A stretch of 64,000 bases of DNA from Candidatus Fonsibacter ubiquis (GTDB lineage Bacteria; Pseudomonadota; Alphaproteobacteria; Pelagibacterales; Pelagibacteraceae): contig NZ_CP024034.1 of assembly GCF_002688585.1 (NCBI RefSeq), positions 611,501 to 675,500 of the forward strand. Reading direction: 5' to 3'. Under the pieces are notes generated by a model. The model searched no databases and was not told where the DNA came from. It saw nothing but the letters and a program-made list of their open reading frames with translations. A program made the translations under genes and the position numbers. Shown in pieces: positions 44,118-53,869 of this stretch. Position 1 is the stretch's first letter. Every line of letters starts with the position of its first letter.

Positions 44118-45557
44118 ATGAGTGCGGAAAATATTAGAATTTTAAATACAACAAAAGAATTACCTAATAACATAGAGGCCGAACAAATAATATTAGGCTC
44201 AATTTTAGTAAATAACGAAATATTTGACGAAATTTCCACTATTGTTAATGAAAATATCTTTTTTGATCCCATTCATCAAAAAATATTTCATTATTTAAAT
44301 AAATTAATCAGCAAAGGTTTGTTAGCAAGTCCCATTACTCTAAAAAATTATTTAGAAAATGACCAATCATTAAAAGAACTGGGCGGTAATGAATATATTG
44401 CAAAACTTACAAGATTATCTACTTCTGCTTTTCAAAGTAAAGATTATGCAAAAGTGATTTACGATCTTCATTTGAGAAGAAAGCTAATTGAATTATCAGA
44501 AAATACATTAACGGAAGCTAATAATAAAAATTTAGAGCATACCGCAGAACAACTAATTGAAGGGACAGAAAAAAAACTTTTTGATCTTGCTGAAAGAGGT
44601 AAATTTGACAGATCATATATGTCATTTGAAAAGGCCCTCGGTGAGACTGTTGATATGGCTATGCGGGCTTTTAAAAATGACGAAGGTATAGTCGGAGTGC
44701 CAACGGGTCTTCGTGATCTTGATGAAAGACTTGGTGGCATGCATAAAGGAGATTTAATAATTATTGCAGGAAGACCTTCGATGGGAAAAACAGCTCTTGC
44801 AACTAATATCGCTTTTTATGCTGCAAAAAAAATTATGGATAATAAACAGGGAAAATCTTCTGTTGCGTTTTTTTCATTAGAAATGTCCTCTGAACAATTA
44901 TCTACGAGAATATTAGCTGAACAATCGAGAATTAGATCTAATGATATAAGAAGAGGTAAAATCACCCAGGAAGATTTAGAAAAATTTATTGAAGCTTCGA
45001 AAAATATAAATGATCTACCTTTTTATATTGATGAAACTCCTGCAATTAAAATTTCTACACTAGCAAATAGAGCGAGAAGAATAAAAAGACTTCATGGATT
45101 AGATTTGATTGTAGTCGACTATATACAATTAATGACTACTGGAAATTTTAAATATGAAGGTAGAGTTCAGGAGATTGGAGAAATAACACAAGGCTTAAAA
45201 GCTTTAGCTAAAGAACTAAGCGTTCCTGTTTTAGCATTATCTCAATTATCACGAGCTGTAGAACAACGAGATGATAAGCGACCTCAATTGTCAGATTTGA
45301 GAGAGTCTGGTTCTATCGAACAAGACGCCGATGTTGTTATGTTTGTATATCGACCAGAATATTATTTAGAAAAAAGTGAACCACAGGCTGGAACAGCTGA
45401 GCACATCACATGGCAAGAAAAAATGAGCCAAGTTCATAACCAGGCACTAGTAATAATTGGGAAACAACGACATGGCCCTACAGGTATAATTAATTTAGAA
45501 TTTGAGAGCGCTTATACTAAATTTAAAGATGCAAATAATATAAAATTTGATAATTAA
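44118..45557 (+). CDS. dnaB: Replicative DNA helicase DnaB
   Basis: 479 residues. The N-terminal primase-interacting domain (PNNIEAEQIILGSIL, about 15-30) is followed by a linker and the RecA-like helicase domain with Walker A GRPSMGKTA (about 216-224), Walker B LIVVDYIQLM and the arginine-finger region. No intein insertion is seen. It unwinds DNA at the replication fork. The rplI-dnaB-alr order is standard for alphaproteobacteria. Confidence 0.97.
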   Translation: MSAENIRILNTTKELPNNIEAEQIILGSILVNNEIFDEISTIVNENIFFDPIHQKIFHYLNKLISKGLLASPITLKNYLENDQSLKELGGNEYIAKLTRLSTSAFQSKDYAKVIYDLHLRRKLIELSENTLTEANNKNLEHTAEQLIEGTEKKLFDLAERGKFDRSYMSFEKALGETVDMAMRAFKNDEGIVGVPTGLRDLDERLGGMHKGDLIIIAGRPSMGKTALATNIAFYAAKKIMDNKQGKSSVAFFSLEMSSEQLSTRILAEQSRIRSNDIRRGKITQEDLEKFIEASKNINDLPFYIDETPAIKISTLANRARRIKRLHGLDLIVVDYIQLMTTGNFKYEGRVQEIGEITQGLKALAKELSVPVLALSQLSRAVEQRDDKRPQLSDLRESGSIEQDADVVMFVYRPEYYLEKSEPQAGTAEHITWQEKMSQVHNQALVIIGKQRHGPTGIINLEFESAYTKFKDANNIKFDN

Positions 45558-45563
45558 CCATGG

Positions 45564-46646
45564 ATGCAATATTCGCATTCAAAACTAATTATCAATCTAA
45601 AAAATATTAAAAATAATCTTAATATTATAAAGAAATTTTCTAAAAACACTATTTGTCCAGTTATCAAAGCTAATGCGTATGGTCTTGGCGACGTTGAAAT
45701 CGCAAAATTTTTAATTAAAAATAAATGCAAAGATTTTTGGGTAGCAAATATTTCTGAAGCTTTAAAAATAAATAAGAATATTTCAAATATAAATATTTAT
45801 GTTGCCAATGGTTTGAATAAAAATGAAGAAAAAATTTTTTTTCAAAATAAATTTATTCCTGTACTTAATACATATGAACAATTCCAAAAATGGACAAACT
45901 ATTTAATTCAAAAAAAATTACCTAATAAACTAGTTATTCAAGTTGATACGGGAATGTGCAGATCTGGGATGCAACATGAAGATATTTTGAAAGTATATAA
46001 TGAAAGATCAATAATTAGAAAATTTAAAGAAGTAATTATACTTACACACCTTGCAAGTGCTGATGAAAAAAAAAGTCAATATAATGTCGTTCAAAAAAAT
46101 AGATTTTTAAAAATACAATCAATGTTTAATTATCCAAATTGCAAATTTAGTTTAGCTGCATCTGGAGGAATATTTTTAGGAAAAGATTATCATTTTGATA
46201 TGGTAAGACCTGGGATTGCTTTATATGGTGGAAAACTTTTTTTTAACAAACAATTGAAAAATGTTGTCTCTTTAGTCTCACCAATAATTCAAATAAATCG
46301 TCTTAAAAAAGGGGAAACCGCAGGATACAACCAAAGCTATAAAGCAAAGAGAAATATTGTAACCGCTACTATTCCACTTGGATATGCTGACGGGGTGAAA
46401 ATTAAAATTTCAAACATTGGTTATGTATTTTATAAAGATATAAAACTACCTATGATTGGTAGGATCTCAATGGATTTAATGATCGTCGATGTTACTAAGG
46501 TCAAAAATAAAATAAAAATAGGAGATCATTTAGAAGTATTTGGAAAAAATTTAAATTTAGATGGTTTTGCAAGAGTTTCTCAAACTTCTCCGTATGATAT
46601 TATCACCTCTGTTTCCGAAAGATGTGAAAGAGTTTATTTAAATTAA
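45564..46646 (+). CDS. alr: Alanine racemase
   Basis: 360 residues. The PLP lysine is K35 in VIKANAYGLG; the second catalytic base is the tyrosine in AGYNQSYKAK (about 253-262). It makes D-alanine for peptidoglycan. It begins six bases after dnaB. The next gene in related genomes is often radA; here a membrane protein of the RND type takes that place. Confidence 0.95.
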   Translation: MQYSHSKLIINLKNIKNNLNIIKKFSKNTICPVIKANAYGLGDVEIAKFLIKNKCKDFWVANISEALKINKNISNINIYVANGLNKNEEKIFFQNKFIPVLNTYEQFQKWTNYLIQKKLPNKLVIQVDTGMCRSGMQHEDILKVYNERSIIRKFKEVIILTHLASADEKKSQYNVVQKNRFLKIQSMFNYPNCKFSLAASGGIFLGKDYHFDMVRPGIALYGGKLFFNKQLKNVVSLVSPIIQINRLKKGETAGYNQSYKAKRNIVTATIPLGYADGVKIKISNIGYVFYKDIKLPMIGRISMDLMIVDVTKVKNKIKIGDHLEVFGKNLNLDGFARVSQTSPYDIITSVSERCERVYLN

Positions 46647-46647
46647 A

Positions 46648-49104
46648 ATGAATTTTATTAATCAAATATATAAAAAGCTATTAGAAAAACCTAAATTTAT
46701 ACTTTTTTTACTAGTTTTAGTATTCTCCTTTTCTGTCTATAACGCGAAAAATTTTCAATTAGATGCATCTGCTGACTCATTGCTATTAGAAAACGATCCT
46801 GATTTGAATTATTTAAGATCAGTAAATGAACGTTATTCCTCTGAGGATTTTTTTGTAATTACATATTCACCAAAAAAAAAAATTAATGATGAGGTAATCC
46901 AAGAATTAAAAAAATTTGTCAGTGAAATTGATAATATTCAATGGGTAAGTAAAACAATAAGTATATTAAATGCTCCATTATTTGAAAGTTCTGATCAGCC
47001 CTTAATAGAAAAGATAAATAATATTCAATATATCACTACTCCTGGAATTGAAGTTAATAGAGCTTTAAATGAATTAAAAAATAGTCCTGTTTATAAGAGA
47101 TTAATAATAAACGATGATGCTACAACTTTTGGCGTTGTTGTTTATATTAAAGATAATAAAAAATATTTATCAGCTTTAGAGATAAACAAAAATTTTCTAG
47201 ATAAACAAAAAAATAATAAACTTTCTGATAAAGATTTAAAAGAATTTGAAAAACACAAATTAGTTTTAGAACAGCTTAAAAAAGAACAAAACAAAAATTT
47301 AGAATTATATAATATAGAAATTAGATCTCATATTTCAAAATACAAAAATATCGCTGACATTAATCTTTCTGGGATTCCAATGATAGCCGATGACTTAATT
47401 TCCTTTGTTAAAAAAGATATAATTGTTTTTGGTTCGGGTGTTTTTATTTTTATTTTAACTACCCTGTGGTTTATTTTTAGAGATATTAGATGGGTAATAT
47501 TTCCTCTTTTAAGTTGTTTCTTATCTATTGCAATAATGACTGGAATGCTGGGATATCTTAACTGGAAAGTAACCGTTATATCTTCTAACTTTATTTCTTT
47601 AATGCTTATTCTTACAATGGAAATAAATATTCATTATGTAGAAAGATACAGACAATTGCAGGCAGAATTTCCCAAAAAAAAGCCAAGTTACTTATCATAT
47701 TTAACAACTACTAAAATTATTACACCTATCTTTTATGCAGTTTTAACAACGGCTTTAGCTTTTTTATCATTTATTTTTAGCAATATTAAACCTGTTATTG
47801 ATTTTGGCTGGATGATGTCACTTGGATTATTTATATCGATGTTTGTATCAATACTTTTACTTCCTTACCTTATAGTAAAGTTCAAACCAAAATTAACATA
47901 TGCTCATAAAAGTAAAAATTCTAAAATTGCTGAAACATTATGTTCGATTGCGATTAATCAAAAATTTCTAGTTCTTGCAATTTCAACCATTATTTTGATC
48001 CTAAGTATTTACGGAATCACAAAACTAAAAGTTGAAAATAGTTTTATTAATTATTTCGATAAAAACACTGAAATATATAAAGGAATGAAGCTTATCGATG
48101 AAAAATTAGGTGGAACTACTCCTCTAGATATTATTTTAAAATTTAAAGAAACCGATTCTAAATCAACATCAGCTGATGATGATTTTTTTGAAGGTTCATC
48201 CTCTGATGAATATAAAGACAGCTACTGGTTTACCAGCTTTAGAATTAACAATATCGTTAATGTCCATCAGTACCTAGAAACCTTGCCTGAAATAGGGAAA
48301 GTTTTATCTTTTTATTCAGTCTTACAATTAGGAGAGAAACTAAACGATAATAAAAAATTAGGGCCCTTAGAAATGGCTATTTTACACAGTAAATTACCAG
48401 AGGATATTAAAAAAAATATAATCACGCCCTATATTTCTATAGATGATAACGAAGCGCGAATTTCTTTAAGAATTATAGACTCAAACCCAGAACTTAATAG
48501 AAAAGAGTTGCTAATTAAAATTCAAAAAGATCTTGAGGAAAAATTACAATTAAAAAAAGAAGAATTTAAAATTACTGGAATATTAGTAATATTTAATAAT
48601 TTATTACAAAGTCTATTTGACTCACAAATTAAAACTTTAGGGATAACGTTTGGAGGAATATTTATTTTACTTTTAATTCTATTTAAATCTTTATCGTGGT
48701 CAATCGTTGCTGCTTTACCTAATTTTCTTGCTGCACTTTTTATTTTAGGTACCTTAGGTTTGTTTAATATTCCCCTAGACATGATGACAATTACTATTGC
48801 ATCAATTACAGTTGGTATAGCAATTGATAATAGCATTCATTACATTTATCGTTTTAGAGAAGAATTTAAAGTCAATAAAGATTATAAAAAAACTGTTCAA
48901 ATTTGTAGCAGAACTGTCGGTAAGGCAATCGTTAATGCGTCTTTAACAATTGTTTTTGGATTTTCAATATTGATATTTTCAAATTTTATTCCATCTATTT
49001 ACTTTGGTATTTTTACAGGTCTAGCAATGATAACTGCGATGACACTTGTTTTAACTTTAATGCCGCAATTAATTTCAATTATTAAACCATTTAAAAATGG
49101 ATAG
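46648..49104 (+). CDS. RND/MMPL-family membrane protein
   Basis: 818 residues in two similar halves: one helix (about 15-33), a large periplasmic loop (about 35-250), five helices (about 255-415), then helix (about 435-455), second loop (about 460-660), and five helices to the C-terminus. Each half has the RND-like motif, GISVGIAIDNSIHYIYRFREE in the second (here beginning ASITVGIAIDNS). It is the single-polypeptide 'predicted exporter of the RND superfamily' type related to hopanoid transporter HpnN and MmpL proteins. Cargo is probably a lipid, but this is inferred. Overlaps cvpA by eight bases. Confidence 0.85.
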   Translation: MNFINQIYKKLLEKPKFILFLLVLVFSFSVYNAKNFQLDASADSLLLENDPDLNYLRSVNERYSSEDFFVITYSPKKKINDEVIQELKKFVSEIDNIQWVSKTISILNAPLFESSDQPLIEKINNIQYITTPGIEVNRALNELKNSPVYKRLIINDDATTFGVVVYIKDNKKYLSALEINKNFLDKQKNNKLSDKDLKEFEKHKLVLEQLKKEQNKNLELYNIEIRSHISKYKNIADINLSGIPMIADDLISFVKKDIIVFGSGVFIFILTTLWFIFRDIRWVIFPLLSCFLSIAIMTGMLGYLNWKVTVISSNFISLMLILTMEINIHYVERYRQLQAEFPKKKPSYLSYLTTTKIITPIFYAVLTTALAFLSFIFSNIKPVIDFGWMMSLGLFISMFVSILLLPYLIVKFKPKLTYAHKSKNSKIAETLCSIAINQKFLVLAISTIILILSIYGITKLKVENSFINYFDKNTEIYKGMKLIDEKLGGTTPLDIILKFKETDSKSTSADDDFFEGSSSDEYKDSYWFTSFRINNIVNVHQYLETLPEIGKVLSFYSVLQLGEKLNDNKKLGPLEMAILHSKLPEDIKKNIITPYISIDDNEARISLRIIDSNPELNRKELLIKIQKDLEEKLQLKKEEFKITGILVIFNNLLQSLFDSQIKTLGITFGGIFILLLILFKSLSWSIVAALPNFLAALFILGTLGLFNIPLDMMTITIASITVGIAIDNSIHYIYRFREEFKVNKDYKKTVQICSRTVGKAIVNASLTIVFGFSILIFSNFIPSIYFGIFTGLAMITAMTLVLTLMPQLISIIKPFKNG

Positions 49105-49645
49105 TTTTATAAGTTTTTTTGAATCTATTAAAATAAATACATTTGATGTTATTGTATCCGTAATAGTTCTATTTAATATTATATCTTCAACAAAAAAAGG
49201 TTTTGTATTAAGCGTTATATCTTTTTTAAAATGGATTATAGCCTTTGTAATTGCAAAATTTTCAATTCCTTATGTTGTTCCTTATATTAATGAAATAATA
49301 AAAAATGAGACAACAGCCAGAGTAGTTTCTGGTGTAACTGTGTTTTTATTAAGTCTTTTCCTTATAATTGTCTTAGGCAAAGCCATAGGAAAATCAATGA
49401 AATGGGTAGGTTTAGGTGGGATTGATAAATTATTTGGTTTTATATTTGGTGGGATTACTGGTTATTTATTTTGTGTTATATTATTGAGTCTATCAAATTA
49501 CATTTACGTTTATGATAAATGGCCAGTGTTTCTTAAAAACGGCTTGTCATACAATACGATTGAATATGGAAGAAAAATATTCGACGAAAAAATTTTATTT
49601 AGCAACGAATATCTTGATGAAACAAAAGATAAATTAAAAAAATAA
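49097..49645 (+). CDS. cvpA: CvpA-family membrane protein
   Basis: 182 residues with four hydrophobic helices (about 18-35, 40-60, 75-95 and 110-135) and the family's FDVIVSVIVLFNIISSTKKGF start. CvpA was first linked to colicin V production and more recently to envelope stress and bile resistance in enterobacteria; the exact role is unclear. It stands directly upstream of purF, a conserved pair in Proteobacteria. Confidence 0.9.
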   Translation: MDSFISFFESIKINTFDVIVSVIVLFNIISSTKKGFVLSVISFLKWIIAFVIAKFSIPYVVPYINEIIKNETTARVVSGVTVFLLSLFLIIVLGKAIGKSMKWVGLGGIDKLFGFIFGGITGYLFCVILLSLSNYIYVYDKWPVFLKNGLSYNTIEYGRKIFDEKILFSNEYLDETKDKLKK

Positions 49646-49648
49646 TTT

Positions 49649-51100
49649 ATGCTACCCGATCTCAATTCTGATAAATTAAAAGAAGAATGTGGTGTATTTG
49701 GTATCTTTGATCATATTGACGCTTCTGCCTTAACTGCTTTAGGACTGCATTCATTACAACATAGGGGTCAAGAGTCTTGTGGTATCGTTTCTTATGATGG
49801 CAAAAACTTCTTTTCTGAAAGAAGATTAGGTTTAGTAGGTGATAACTTTACAAAAGAAACAACTATCCAAAAGTTACCTGGAAATTTTGCAATAGGTCAT
49901 AATCGATATTCAACGACCGGCGCCCCCGTATTAAGAAACATCCAACCTTTTTTTGCAGATTTATATACTGGTGGAATTAGTATTGCTCATAATGGAAATC
50001 TTACAAATTCAATTATGTTAAGAGAAAAAATGATTAAAGATGGCGCAATATTTCAAACAACTTCTGATACCGAAACAATAGTTCAGTTAATAGCACGCTC
50101 AAAAAGATTAAAAACTATTGATAAAATTATAGACTCTTTATTCCAAATTCAAGGAGGTTATGCCCTTGTCATGTTAACTAATAAAAAACTTATTGGCGTT
50201 AGAGATCCTTACGGAATAAGACCTTTGGTTCTTGGTAAATTAAAAAAATCATATGTTCTTGCATCTGAAACATGTGCATTAGATATTATTGGAGCAACTT
50301 TCGTTCGTGAAATCGAAAATGGTGAAATTGTTGTGATTACAAATGATGGTGTAGAAAGTATTAAACCATTCCCTAAAATAAAAGCACGTCCATGCATATT
50401 CGAATATATATACTTTGCAAGACCCGACAGTTTAATGTCTGGAAAAAGTGTTTATGAATTTAGAAAAAATTTTGGAGAGCAATTAGCAAAAGAATCTCAT
50501 GTAGACGCTGATATTGTTTCAGCTGTTCCAGATTCTGGCGTTCCCGCTGCTATTGGATACTCAACACAATCTAAGATTCCTTTTGAGCTTGGATTAATTA
50601 GAAATCACTATGTAGGAAGAACTTTTATTGAACCTACTCAACAAATTAGACAATTAGGAGTTAAATTAAAGCATAACGCAAACTCATCTTTAGTTAAAAA
50701 TAAAAGAATAATTTTAATAGATGACTCTATAGTAAGAGGAAATACATCAAAAAAAATAGTTCAGATGATGTATGACGCAGGAGCTAAAGAGGTTCATATG
50801 AGAATATCTTGTCCTCCTATTATGTATCCAGACTACTATGGAATCGATACACCAGATAAAGATCAGCTTTTAGCGCACAACATGTCTTTGGATGAAATGA
50901 CTAAATTTATTGGTGTTAAAACTTTGAGTTTCTTATCTATTGATGGCATTTATAAAGCTATGGGTTATCAGAAACGTAATAATTTAAGTCCTGAATTTAC
51001 AGATCATTATTTTACTGGAGATTATCCAATACCTCCCCTTGATCAATCAAATAGAAGTGTAAAAGACAATCAGTTATCACTGTTAAGTAATATTAGATAA
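49649..51100 (+). CDS. purF: Amidophosphoribosyltransferase
   Basis: 483 residues. It is the first committed enzyme of purine synthesis, making phosphoribosylamine from PRPP and glutamine. A 13-residue propeptide precedes the catalytic C14 (EECGVFGIFD), as in Bacillus-type PurF that is processed. The PRPP loop IILIDDSIVRGNTSKK is clear in the C-terminal half. The stop is one base from that of the convergent der-like gene. Confidence 0.96.
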   Translation: MLPDLNSDKLKEECGVFGIFDHIDASALTALGLHSLQHRGQESCGIVSYDGKNFFSERRLGLVGDNFTKETTIQKLPGNFAIGHNRYSTTGAPVLRNIQPFFADLYTGGISIAHNGNLTNSIMLREKMIKDGAIFQTTSDTETIVQLIARSKRLKTIDKIIDSLFQIQGGYALVMLTNKKLIGVRDPYGIRPLVLGKLKKSYVLASETCALDIIGATFVREIENGEIVVITNDGVESIKPFPKIKARPCIFEYIYFARPDSLMSGKSVYEFRKNFGEQLAKESHVDADIVSAVPDSGVPAAIGYSTQSKIPFELGLIRNHYVGRTFIEPTQQIRQLGVKLKHNANSSLVKNKRIILIDDSIVRGNTSKKIVQMMYDAGAKEVHMRISCPPIMYPDYYGIDTPDKDQLLAHNMSLDEMTKFIGVKTLSFLSIDGIYKAMGYQKRNNLSPEFTDHYFTGDYPIPPLDQSNRSVKDNQLSLLSNIR

Positions 51101-51101
51101 T

Positions 51102-51935
51102 TTAATATTTTTTTGATTTAAAAGGATTTTCTGCGCTAACAAATTTTAAGAAAATTTTAAAACCTTTAATATTAAATTTTTTACTTAAACTTTTAGCAAG
51201 GTACTTTTGATAATCTAATGAAAGTTTATTCGCCTGATTTCCAAAGATTTTAAAAATAATTGGTCTCGTACTTACTTGCTTAATATACTTTATTTTAGGG
51301 CGAAATTTTGAATAAACTGGGATTTTATTTTTATTAATTGCATCCTGCAAAGCTTTATTTAAGTCTTTATTATCGTAATTTTTTCTTAAGCGAGAATGAA
51401 TACTAATTACTTCATCAAATATTTTCTTTGGAAATTCTAATTTTAATGAACAAATACTAAAGGGTTCAGCTAATAAAGCATCTGAAAAAAGATTTTTTAT
51501 ATAATATATATACTCGTTTTTGATTGCCTTTAACTCATCTACTAAGTCAATTTTATTTATAGCAAAGATTAAACCTTTGCCTTTATCTAATACCAATCTA
51601 CAAATTTGTTTATCTGTTTTAGTAAATTCCTTATCAGCCTCAATCATAAATAAAACCACATCAGCTAGGTAAATTGCTTTTAAACTTTCTTTTGTTATAT
51701 ACTGCTGCTCATCAGATTTAGATTTTCCTTTCCTCTTTAACCCTCCAGAATCGATTAATTTAAAATTTCTATTTTTATAAATTACGTTATCTATAAATAA
51801 ATCTTTCGTCGTTCCCGGTATTTCACTTACAGGTGATAAATCCTTATTTAAAACTTTATTAAAAAAAGTTGACTTTCCAACATTTGGTTTTCCAACTATT
51901 GCAAGAGTAATAACTCCTGGTGATGTGCTATTCAT
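51102..51935 (-). CDS. der: Der-like GTPase with only one G domain plus KH domain
   Basis: 277 residues, against about 450-490 for Der/EngA with two GTPase domains. The G motifs are G1 GKPNVGKST (15-23), G2 around PGTT (40-43), G3 DSGG (62-65, more often DTAG in the second domain) and G4 NKID (127-130). The text after G3, LKRKGKS, matches the second G domain of Der. The C-terminal KH-like domain (about 195-272) has FRPKIKYIKQVSTRP and ends near NPF as in Der. The yfgM-bamB-der order is the same as in E. coli. No first G domain is found upstream; bamB overlaps the start. Der assists 50S ribosome assembly. Confidence 0.85.
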   Translation of the reverse strand: MNSTSPGVITLAIVGKPNVGKSTFFNKVLNKDLSPVSEIPGTTKDLFIDNVIYKNRNFKLIDSGGLKRKGKSKSDEQQYITKESLKAIYLADVVLFMIEADKEFTKTDKQICRLVLDKGKGLIFAINKIDLVDELKAIKNEYIYYIKNLFSDALLAEPFSICSLKLEFPKKIFDEVISIHSRLRKNYDNKDLNKALQDAINKNKIPVYSKFRPKIKYIKQVSTRPIIFKIFGNQANKLSLDYQKYLAKSLSKKFNIKGFKIFLKFVSAENPFKSKKY

Positions 51936-53236
51936 TAATTAAGTATTATTAACTCTGATGAACGATTAAGTATAAATATTTTGTTATCAGCTATAATTGG
52001 AGCTCTTGATAAATCGTTATTTATTTTTTTATGAGCAATATACTTTCCGTCATTTGCTGATATTTTATAAATATCTCCATTTGAGGACGTAGCATACAAA
52101 CTATTAGATGCTAGCAATAGACCATAATAACTTGGCACAGTTTTGCTATCTTTTGAAAACTTTGCAAGATTTAAACTCCATAATATTGTTCCATTTATTT
52201 TATTAAAAACAACAATAAATCCATTCTCAGTAAGGACGAATATATATTTGTCTGTACTAATATGATTTTGGATAGAGGATATATTTTGAGACCACTTAAT
52301 TTCACCCGTATCGATATTAAAATTAAATAAGTCTCCGTTATTAGATGAAACAAAAACATCTTTCTTATCAATTAAAATATTAGATGTTTTAAAAATTAAA
52401 TTATTAGAAATAGTATTTTGAGATAAAATATTCCTTGTCCAAGCAATTACCTGCTGATTTAAATCTATTGCGGTTATATCTCCAACATCATTTGTAAATA
52501 ATAACTTATCATCAAATATTGAAATATTACTAGATCTAGAGGGTTTTATTAAACCTGAAAGAGACTCAAAACTCCATATTTTTTCTCCATCGGTTGGGTT
52601 AAAAGCATAAAGTCGACTGTTTTGATTTACGACGTATAAAATGCCTTTATGAAAATTCAGATGTGAAGAAAATGGAATACCGTAGTTTTGTTGCCAAATT
52701 AACTTTCCAGTTTCAGTATCGACAGAATAAAGAAATCCTAAATTGTCAGCAGCATATAAAATATTTGAGTTTAAAAATAAAGCTATGTTTTTAGGATAAT
52801 TATTGAGAGAACTTTCATATATTTTTAATTCCCAAATAATTTTTTCTTTTTTTATATCAAATTTATAGACTCTTCCTTTTTCATCGCTAAAAAAAACAAA
52901 TTCACCACTAACTAATAATGAGCCACTATCATTATTTTTATTTATATAATCTCCAATACTTTTTTTAAAAATATCCTGAAATTTACCCTCGTAAACAAAA
53001 TGTTCGTAAAAATTATTAGAAGAAAAATGTTCGTAAACCCAATCTTTATTAAGCTTAACAGGACTCAATTGTAGTGGTGATTTAGAACTGATTTCTTTAT
53101 CAAAGATATTATTTGCTTCAAAAACATTAATTTTTTCTCCTTGCCTCTTGAAAACTTCTAAATCTACTTTTTTATCTTTATCGGACGAACATGAATAGAT
53201 AAACAGGGGTAAAAGAAAGATAAAAAAATATCTCAT
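51935..53236 (-). CDS. bamB: Outer-membrane assembly lipoprotein BamB
   Basis: 433 residues. A lipoprotein signal (1-15) ends at C16 (IYSC). The remainder is a PQQ-type beta propeller with repeated units of the kind VDTETGKLIWQQ and FNPTDGEKIWS, about eight blades. BamB supports the BAM complex inserting outer-membrane barrels such as LptD. It follows a YfgM-like gene and precedes der, as in E. coli, with no gap on either side. Confidence 0.92.
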   Translation of the reverse strand: MRYFFIFLLPLFIYSCSSDKDKKVDLEVFKRQGEKINVFEANNIFDKEISSKSPLQLSPVKLNKDWVYEHFSSNNFYEHFVYEGKFQDIFKKSIGDYINKNNDSGSLLVSGEFVFFSDEKGRVYKFDIKKEKIIWELKIYESSLNNYPKNIALFLNSNILYAADNLGFLYSVDTETGKLIWQQNYGIPFSSHLNFHKGILYVVNQNSRLYAFNPTDGEKIWSFESLSGLIKPSRSSNISIFDDKLLFTNDVGDITAIDLNQQVIAWTRNILSQNTISNNLIFKTSNILIDKKDVFVSSNNGDLFNFNIDTGEIKWSQNISSIQNHISTDKYIFVLTENGFIVVFNKINGTILWSLNLAKFSKDSKTVPSYYGLLLASNSLYATSSNGDIYKISANDGKYIAHKKINNDLSRAPIIADNKIFILNRSSELIILN

Positions 53237-53869
53237 TTATTTTAATTCTTTAATTTTTTTTTCTAAATCTTTTTTAAAGATCTCGGGAATATCTATAATC
53301 TTAATTGCTTGGTCGTATATATCTTTTGCTTTAATCTTTTGTCCTTTGCTTAAATAAAAATCGCCTAATATCTCTAATGCCAAAACTCTCCATGGAGATT
53401 CTTTAAAATCGCTTGGATTTAACAAATTTAAAAATTGTGTTTCATCTAAATTTTCAAAAGCTAATAAAGCTTTCTTAATTTTAAATAGATCTTTATCATT
53501 TTTCTCAATGTTAGAGTTAATTGCGTAATCTAGAATAGATATTTGCTCATTTTTATTTTCTTTCGATAGTTCTAACAATTTAGAAATGGCTAAAACCTTA
53601 TAAATATTAATTTTAGAAGTCTTTAAAATTTCAAGTTTTTTTTTAGCCTCGTCAATTTTTTTATTATTAATAAGGTTTAAGATTATAACGTACTCATGCG
53701 TATATTTTTTTGCTCTATTTTCAAAAATGATATTTTTGCTTACTACAAAAAAAATTAATATTAGAATTAAAGAAAATATAATGATTAATATAAATTTATA
53801 TTTCTTAAGAAAATTTATAAGCTTATCTTGTTTTAAATCTTCTTCAATTTCATTAAAAATTTGACTCAT
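53237..53869 (-). CDS. YfgM-like membrane-anchored TPR protein
   Basis: 210 residues: a short cytoplasmic N-terminus, one transmembrane helix (about 26-46) and a periplasmic all-helical region with TPR-like repeats (last at about 165-200, LGDFYLSKGQKIKAKDIYDQA). It fits the YfgM family, ancillary to the SecYEG translocon and periplasmic chaperones. The position upstream of bamB matches E. coli. Sequence similarity alone is modest. Confidence 0.8.
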   Translation of the reverse strand: MSQIFNEIEEDLKQDKLINFLKKYKFILIIIFSLILILIFFVVSKNIIFENRAKKYTHEYVIILNLINNKKIDEAKKKLEILKTSKINIYKVLAISKLLELSKENKNEQISILDYAINSNIEKNDKDLFKIKKALLAFENLDETQFLNLLNPSDFKESPWRVLALEILGDFYLSKGQKIKAKDIYDQAIKIIDIPEIFKKDLEKKIKELK

